From assembly GCA_946480715.1 (NCBI GenBank), contig CAMLKK010000048.1, positions 1 through 16,596 on the forward strand: 16,596 bases of DNA, written 5' to 3'. The DNA comes from an uncultured Bacteriovorax sp. Lineage in GTDB: Bacteria > Bdellovibrionota > Bacteriovoracia > Bacteriovoracales > Bacteriovoracaceae. The stretch's first letter is position 1; every line of letters begins with the position of its first letter. Positions 15,404 through 16,596 of this stretch are shown one piece after another. Under the pieces are notes generated by a model. That model ran no database searches. It saw nothing but the letters and a program-made list of their open reading frames with translations, and was not told where the DNA came from. The position numbers and the translations under genes are program-made.

Positions 15404-15973
15404 ATGAAAAAATTAACTCATTTTCTATTCTTCGCAAGTTTGTTCGGATTTCAGGCAAAGGCCCAAGATAAACGTCCGTGGGTTTATTTTGATCTAGGGG
15501 ATACTGTCGTCAACACCAAAGATATGAAGGATATAAAATACATGCGAGGGGCGCGGGAGTATATCGAAGAGCTCAAGCGTGAAGGATTTAAAATCGGAAT
15601 TATTTCCAACATTCCTGAAAATTGGGGAATGGATTATGACGAAAAACTTCTCACTTTAAAAAAAGTTATTCAAGATGGATGGAATGAAGAACGGCCTTTC
15701 GACTGGACAGTTTTTGATGAAGTAATACTTCCGCTTAAAAATACGGAAATGAAACCAGCACCGACGCTCTTTTTAAAGGCCATTCAGAAAGCTGAAAGTT
15801 GTCCTTCCATGTATGTCGGAGAAAGCTCAAAAGAGATTACGGCGGCCCAAAACACGGGAATGGCGGCTAAGCTCTACGATGAACGGGAAAGTGAACCTTA
15901 TATGCCAGTCAGTGGAATAAAACCCTTTATGGCCGAAAACTACCAAAGGGATTACGACAAGGAATGCCTCTAA
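15404..15973 (+). CDS. Exported HAD-superfamily-like protein with altered catalytic motifs
   Basis: A 189-aa protein with a Sec signal peptide (MKKLTHFLFFASLFGFQAKA) and a HAD-like domain. Motif I is VYFDLGDTVV with the nucleophile Asp30, but position +2 is Gly32 rather than the Asp acid/base of phosphatases. Motif II is IGIISN (Ser69), motif III Lys117 in MKPAP, and motif IV VGESSKEI, with Glu140 and Glu144 where Asp is usual. HAD enzymes are normally cytoplasmic, so export is unusual, and the substitutions leave hydrolase activity uncertain. The ATG at 15404 has an ideal AAGGAGGAG site 4 bases upstream. An in-frame TTG at 15371, with its own AGGAGG 9 bases before it, would add 11 basic residues ahead of the signal peptide, giving a possible second start. 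No promoter could be read with confidence. Confidence 0.82.
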   Translation: MKKLTHFLFFASLFGFQAKAQDKRPWVYFDLGDTVVNTKDMKDIKYMRGAREYIEELKREGFKIGIISNIPENWGMDYDEKLLTLKKVIQDGWNEERPFDWTVFDEVILPLKNTEMKPAPTLFLKAIQKAESCPSMYVGESSKEITAAQNTGMAAKLYDERESEPYMPVSGIKPFMAENYQRDYDKECL

Positions 15974-16044
15974 TTTAAAGGCCTCTGTCTAAATATTAGT
16001 CGGCCCTGTAAAACTTTCTCTTCAGTGAAAGGACCTTATTTGCT

Positions 16045-16088
16045 CATGGTATTCTTCTCAATATCTATTAATCGAAGAGGATACCATG
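16045..16088 (+). promoter_or_regulatory. Potential hairpin covering the ribosome site and start codon
   Basis: CATGGTATTCTTCTC (16045-16059) can pair with GAAGAGGATACCATG (16074-16088) across a 14-base loop: 12 Watson-Crick pairs, two G-U wobbles and one mismatch. The right arm contains the AGAGG ribosome site and the ATG of the gene at 16086. If transcribed, it would hide translation initiation. An alternative reading is a weak promoter, TTGCTC (16040-16045) and TATCTA (16062-16067), that would start after the left arm. Confidence 0.5.
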
Positions 16089-16583
16089 AAGCAAATTGTA
16101 ACTTTATTGACTGTATTTTTAAGTCTCAATGCATTTGCCTACGGTGATCCAATTTGCAAAATTTCAACTGAAGATGCAGGCGGCTTCTACGATAATTATC
16201 CAGGAAATGTTAAAATCATCTCTAAAAATGTTCTCGATAAAGTCGAATCAAATGGCGATCCTGTAAAGAATTTCAAGATTTCTGAACATGATGCTGTTTC
16301 ATGCGAGTCTTGTATTATCACAACAAAAAGTTCAATGATCACGGCGATGACAGTATATGTTTGTATGGAAGCAAGAGTAGAGATGTGTGACCGTCTTCTT
16401 AATCAACCGCAAGACTTAAGATGTTCATCAGAAACGACTACTCTACAGAAAAAACAATGTAAAAATTGGAACGATAGAAACGAGCGTTTTAATAAATTGC
16501 TTGCTCAAGCTGATTTGCAGGATACTGCGAATGGAAAATGTAAGCTGATTCAAAAATTATACGACAAAGAACATTCAAAATAA
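16086..16583 (+). CDS. Small exported cysteine-containing protein
   Basis: A 165-aa protein with a Sec signal peptide (MKQIVTLLTVFLSLNAFA, cleaved near residue 18) and a mature part with eight cysteines, including a SCESC pair and six more up to GKCKL near the C-terminus. The C-terminal third is helical and charged (KNWNDRNERFNKLLAQADLQD). The family is not recognised. The start is supported by AGAGG 5 bases upstream. It appears to be its own unit, 112 bases after the HAD-like gene. With the genes at 12036 and 13564 it adds to a local concentration of secreted disulfide-type proteins, although I see no sequence similarity among them. The last 13 bases of the window hold nothing identifiable. 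Confidence 0.8.
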   Translation: MKQIVTLLTVFLSLNAFAYGDPICKISTEDAGGFYDNYPGNVKIISKNVLDKVESNGDPVKNFKISEHDAVSCESCIITTKSSMITAMTVYVCMEARVEMCDRLLNQPQDLRCSSETTTLQKKQCKNWNDRNERFNKLLAQADLQDTANGKCKLIQKLYDKEHSK

Positions 16584-16596
16584 GCACCATCTCTTT

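Overview
The window comes from an AT-rich Gram-negative bacterium. Several products carry Sec signal peptides, and there are two apolipoprotein N-acyltransferase-like proteins and a glutathione-dependent formaldehyde operon. The style (low GC, many small secreted Cys-rich proteins, compact AT-rich operons) would fit a Bdellovibrionota/Bacteriovoracales-type organism, but that placement is a low-confidence impression because no rRNA or marker gene is present.

Region 1 (75-3211) is housekeeping. An exonuclease III gene (xth-like) faces a three-gene minus-strand formaldehyde-detoxification operon: class III alcohol dehydrogenase, then S-formylglutathione hydrolase, then an FrmR-type repressor with Cys35 and His60. 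A near-perfect TACT-(G-rich)-AGTA operator lies on the candidate -10 of the operon promoter, so a complete sensor-operator-enzyme circuit can be read from the DNA.

Region 2 (3211-12353) is the unusual part. It is more AT-rich in places and tightly packed. The plus-strand group encodes a GT4-type glycosyltransferase, an unrecognised 352-aa protein, a 64-aa Lys-rich peptide, an 88-aa PqqD/RRE-like protein whose start overlaps the peptide's stop, and an aspartyl/asparaginyl beta-hydroxylase-like protein with a C-terminal extension. This looks like a ribosomally synthesised, post-translationally modified peptide (RiPP) locus of a type I do not recognise. Next to it lie two tandem paralogous bitopic periplasmic proteins, two convergent, divergent-in-sequence Lnt-like acyltransferases that both keep Glu/Lys/Cys catalytic residues, a multi-pass membrane protein with conserved-looking membrane histidines, and a small secreted 10-Cys protein. 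A coherent but unproven reading is a cell-envelope system that makes, hydroxylates, glycosylates and possibly lipidates a small peptide.

Region 3 (12354-16596) holds a divergent promoter region and secreted proteins: a 302-aa exported protein with a DUF4105-like Asn-Cys motif, a 568-aa exported protein with 32 cysteines at a repeating 8/9/10-residue spacing, a signal-peptide-bearing HAD-like protein with altered catalytic motifs, and a small exported 8-Cys protein whose ribosome binding site and start codon lie in a potential hairpin. A strong intrinsic terminator separates the 568-aa gene from the HAD gene. I saw no tRNA, rRNA, insertion sequence, CRISPR array or origin. No gene-free stretch exceeds 300 bases.
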